Assembly: GCA_020443005.1 (NCBI GenBank)
Contig: JAGRJA010000254.1
Coordinates: 1 to 7,077 of the forward strand
DNA length: 7,077 nt
Direction: 5' to 3'
Source of the DNA: Pseudomonadales bacterium
GTDB taxonomy: Bacteria > Pseudomonadota > Gammaproteobacteria > Pseudomonadales > UBA7239
Each line of letters opens with the position of its first letter. The first letter of the stretch is position 1. The notes beneath the pieces are model-generated. The model saw only the letters and a program-made list of their open reading frames with translations. It was not told the origin of the DNA and did no database searches. Both the position numbers and the translations under genes were made by a program. Shown here piece by piece: positions 6,048 through 7,077 of this stretch.

Positions 6048-7077
6048 TTAATGTGTACTGATGCGATTCTGATCACCCTCTGAGGATTTTCCTTCTTCGT
6101 TTTCAGCGTAAAAATCCTTGTCTGACAGCGGTTTTGGCATGTGCTGAAGCGCAATTTCAAGCACTTCATCTATCCACTTCACCGGCTTTATGGTCAACTC
6201 GCTTTTGATATTTTCCGGTATTTCTTTCAGGTCACGCTCATTTTCGTGGGGAATGATCACTGTATCTATCCCCCCTCGATGAGCTGCCAACAGTTTCTCT
6301 TTGAGACCACCTATCCTCAATACCTGCCCATGCAAAGTAATTTCTCCGGTCATCGCCACATTGGCTTTTACGGGAATATTACTCAACACCGATACAAATG
6401 CTGTACACATGGCCACACCGGCACTTGGGCCATCCTTGGGTGTAGCACCTTCGGGCACATGAATATGTAAATCCTTGGTTTCCTTGAAGTTTGCGGGAAT
6501 ACCCAAGACCTGTGCACGACTTCGCACCACTGTTAGCGCTGCCTGAATCGATTCCTGCATAACATCGCCGAGCGAACCTGTTTTAACCACACGGCCCTTG
6601 CCCTTTACTGCTGCTGCCTCGATTGTTAACAACTCACCACCGACCTGCGTCCAGGCCAGACCGGTCACCTGTCCTATGCGGTTTTCTTCCTCGGCAATAC
6701 CATAGTCGTACTTGCGGACACCAGAGTAATGTTCCAGCAAATCAGGTGTTACTGTCACTTTGACTGTTTTGCCATTTCGCACATGCTCAGTGACAATTTT
6801 TCGACAGATACGCGCAACCTCCCGCTCAAGCCCTCTTACGCCTGCCTCACGGGTATAAAAACGGATCAGCTTGCGCAAGGTTTCCTCGGTTATCTCACAT
6901 TCCTTGTCAGCCAAACCATTGGCTTTACGCTGTTTAGGCAACAAAAACCGTTGTGCAATATTCACTTTTTCATCTTCGGTATAACCTGGCAGGCGAATGA
7001 CTTCCATTCGATCCAGCAGCGGCGCAGGAATGTTCATTGAGTTTGATGTGCAAACAAACATGACATCAGAAAGGTCG
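6048..7077 (-). CDS. lon: ATP-dependent Lon protease, C-terminal part (5' end beyond window)
   Basis: Lon is a cytoplasmic homo-hexameric AAA+ serine protease that degrades misfolded and short-lived regulatory proteins. The window holds about the last 342 codons; the reading frame is open at the right edge. The first ATG in view (7061) is internal, since the preceding codons read DLSDV as in full-length Lon. Counting from that methionine, one sees the sensor-1 segment TSNSMNIP, the likely arginine finger in LLDRME (R18), the sensor-2 segment TREAGVRGLERE (R76), and the protease domain with PKDGPSAG (catalytic S213) and GGLKEKLLAAHRGG (catalytic K256). The 43-residue Ser-Lys distance equals E. 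coli S679-K722. The tail after LEIALQ is about 31 residues, polar and partly acidic, longer than that of E. coli. The missing N-terminal substrate-binding domain and Walker motifs cannot be assessed. Confidence 0.98.
   Translation of the reverse strand, partial: DLSDVMFVCTSNSMNIPAPLLDRMEVIRLPGYTEDEKVNIAQRFLLPKQRKANGLADKECEITEETLRKLIRFYTREAGVRGLEREVARICRKIVTEHVRNGKTVKVTVTPDLLEHYSGVRKYDYGIAEEENRIGQVTGLAWTQVGGELLTIEAAAVKGKGRVVKTGSLGDVMQESIQAALTVVRSRAQVLGIPANFKETKDLHIHVPEGATPKDGPSAGVAMCTAFVSVLSNIPVKANVAMTGEITLHGQVLRIGGLKEKLLAAHRGGIDTVIIPHENERDLKEIPENIKSELTIKPVKWIDEVLEIALQHMPKPLSDKDFYAENEEGKSSEGDQNRISTH

Noticed and set aside
6141..6470. 109-codon plus-strand frame opposite lon
   Set aside because: It is a shadow of the highly conserved Lon protease domain.
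6048..7061. Treating the ATG at 7061 as the start of a separate 337-residue Lon-like protein
   Set aside because: The frame stays open to the window edge, and the codons before the ATG match the Lon sequence preceding this point, so it is an internal methionine of a full-length lon.
1..7077. A mobile element, CRISPR array, toxin-antitoxin pair or defence system
   Set aside because: I found no transposase, integrase, regularly spaced repeats or small gene pair of that type; every stretch longer than 300 bases is accounted for by housekeeping or envelope-type genes.

Overview
The window looks like a stretch of housekeeping chromosome from a gammaproteobacterium with moderate GC content. The best evidence is the gene order lon – hupB – ppiD, read right to left on the minus strand. 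This is the conserved gammaproteobacterial order (clpX–lon–hupB–ppiD in Escherichia coli), and the three proteins are close to their E. coli counterparts in sequence. The other genes (a ComEC/Rec2 DNA-uptake channel, a lipopolysaccharide-kinase-like protein and a small flavodoxin-fold protein) also fit a Gram-negative host. I cannot name a genus from this sequence alone.

Layout from right to left. At the right edge is the C-terminal part of lon, which encodes the ATP-dependent protease; its N-terminal half lies outside the window. A 134-base gap follows, carrying a near-consensus sigma-70 promoter and a small leader hairpin. Next is hupB, a 90-residue HU beta-type nucleoid protein that starts at GTG. 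After hupB come two hairpins, the second a clear intrinsic terminator. Then comes ppiD, a 634-residue membrane-anchored periplasmic chaperone of the parvulin fold. Its stop codon sits one base from the stop of a convergent plus-strand gene for a 151-residue flavodoxin-like protein. A 71-base divergent gap separates that gene from a minus-strand WaaP/Kdo-kinase-like gene. A 163-base leader follows, and then comEC, which runs off the left edge with 719 codons visible.

Functional reading. Lon, HU and PpiD form a protein-quality and nucleoid neighbourhood. Lon degrades damaged and regulatory proteins, HU shapes DNA and is a known Lon substrate in E. coli, and PpiD assists proteins emerging from the Sec translocon. 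hupB appears able to be transcribed apart from lon, because it has its own promoter and terminator. The kinase-like protein probably modifies or monitors lipopolysaccharide core, and ComEC would carry single-stranded DNA across the inner membrane. Whether these two and the flavodoxin protein work together is unknown.

I found no mobile element, CRISPR array, rRNA or convincing tRNA, and no sign of a new multi-gene system. The points that merit a second look are small: regulatory structure around hupB, the one-base convergence of the flavodoxin gene and ppiD over a perfect inverted repeat, and the structured kinase–comEC gap.
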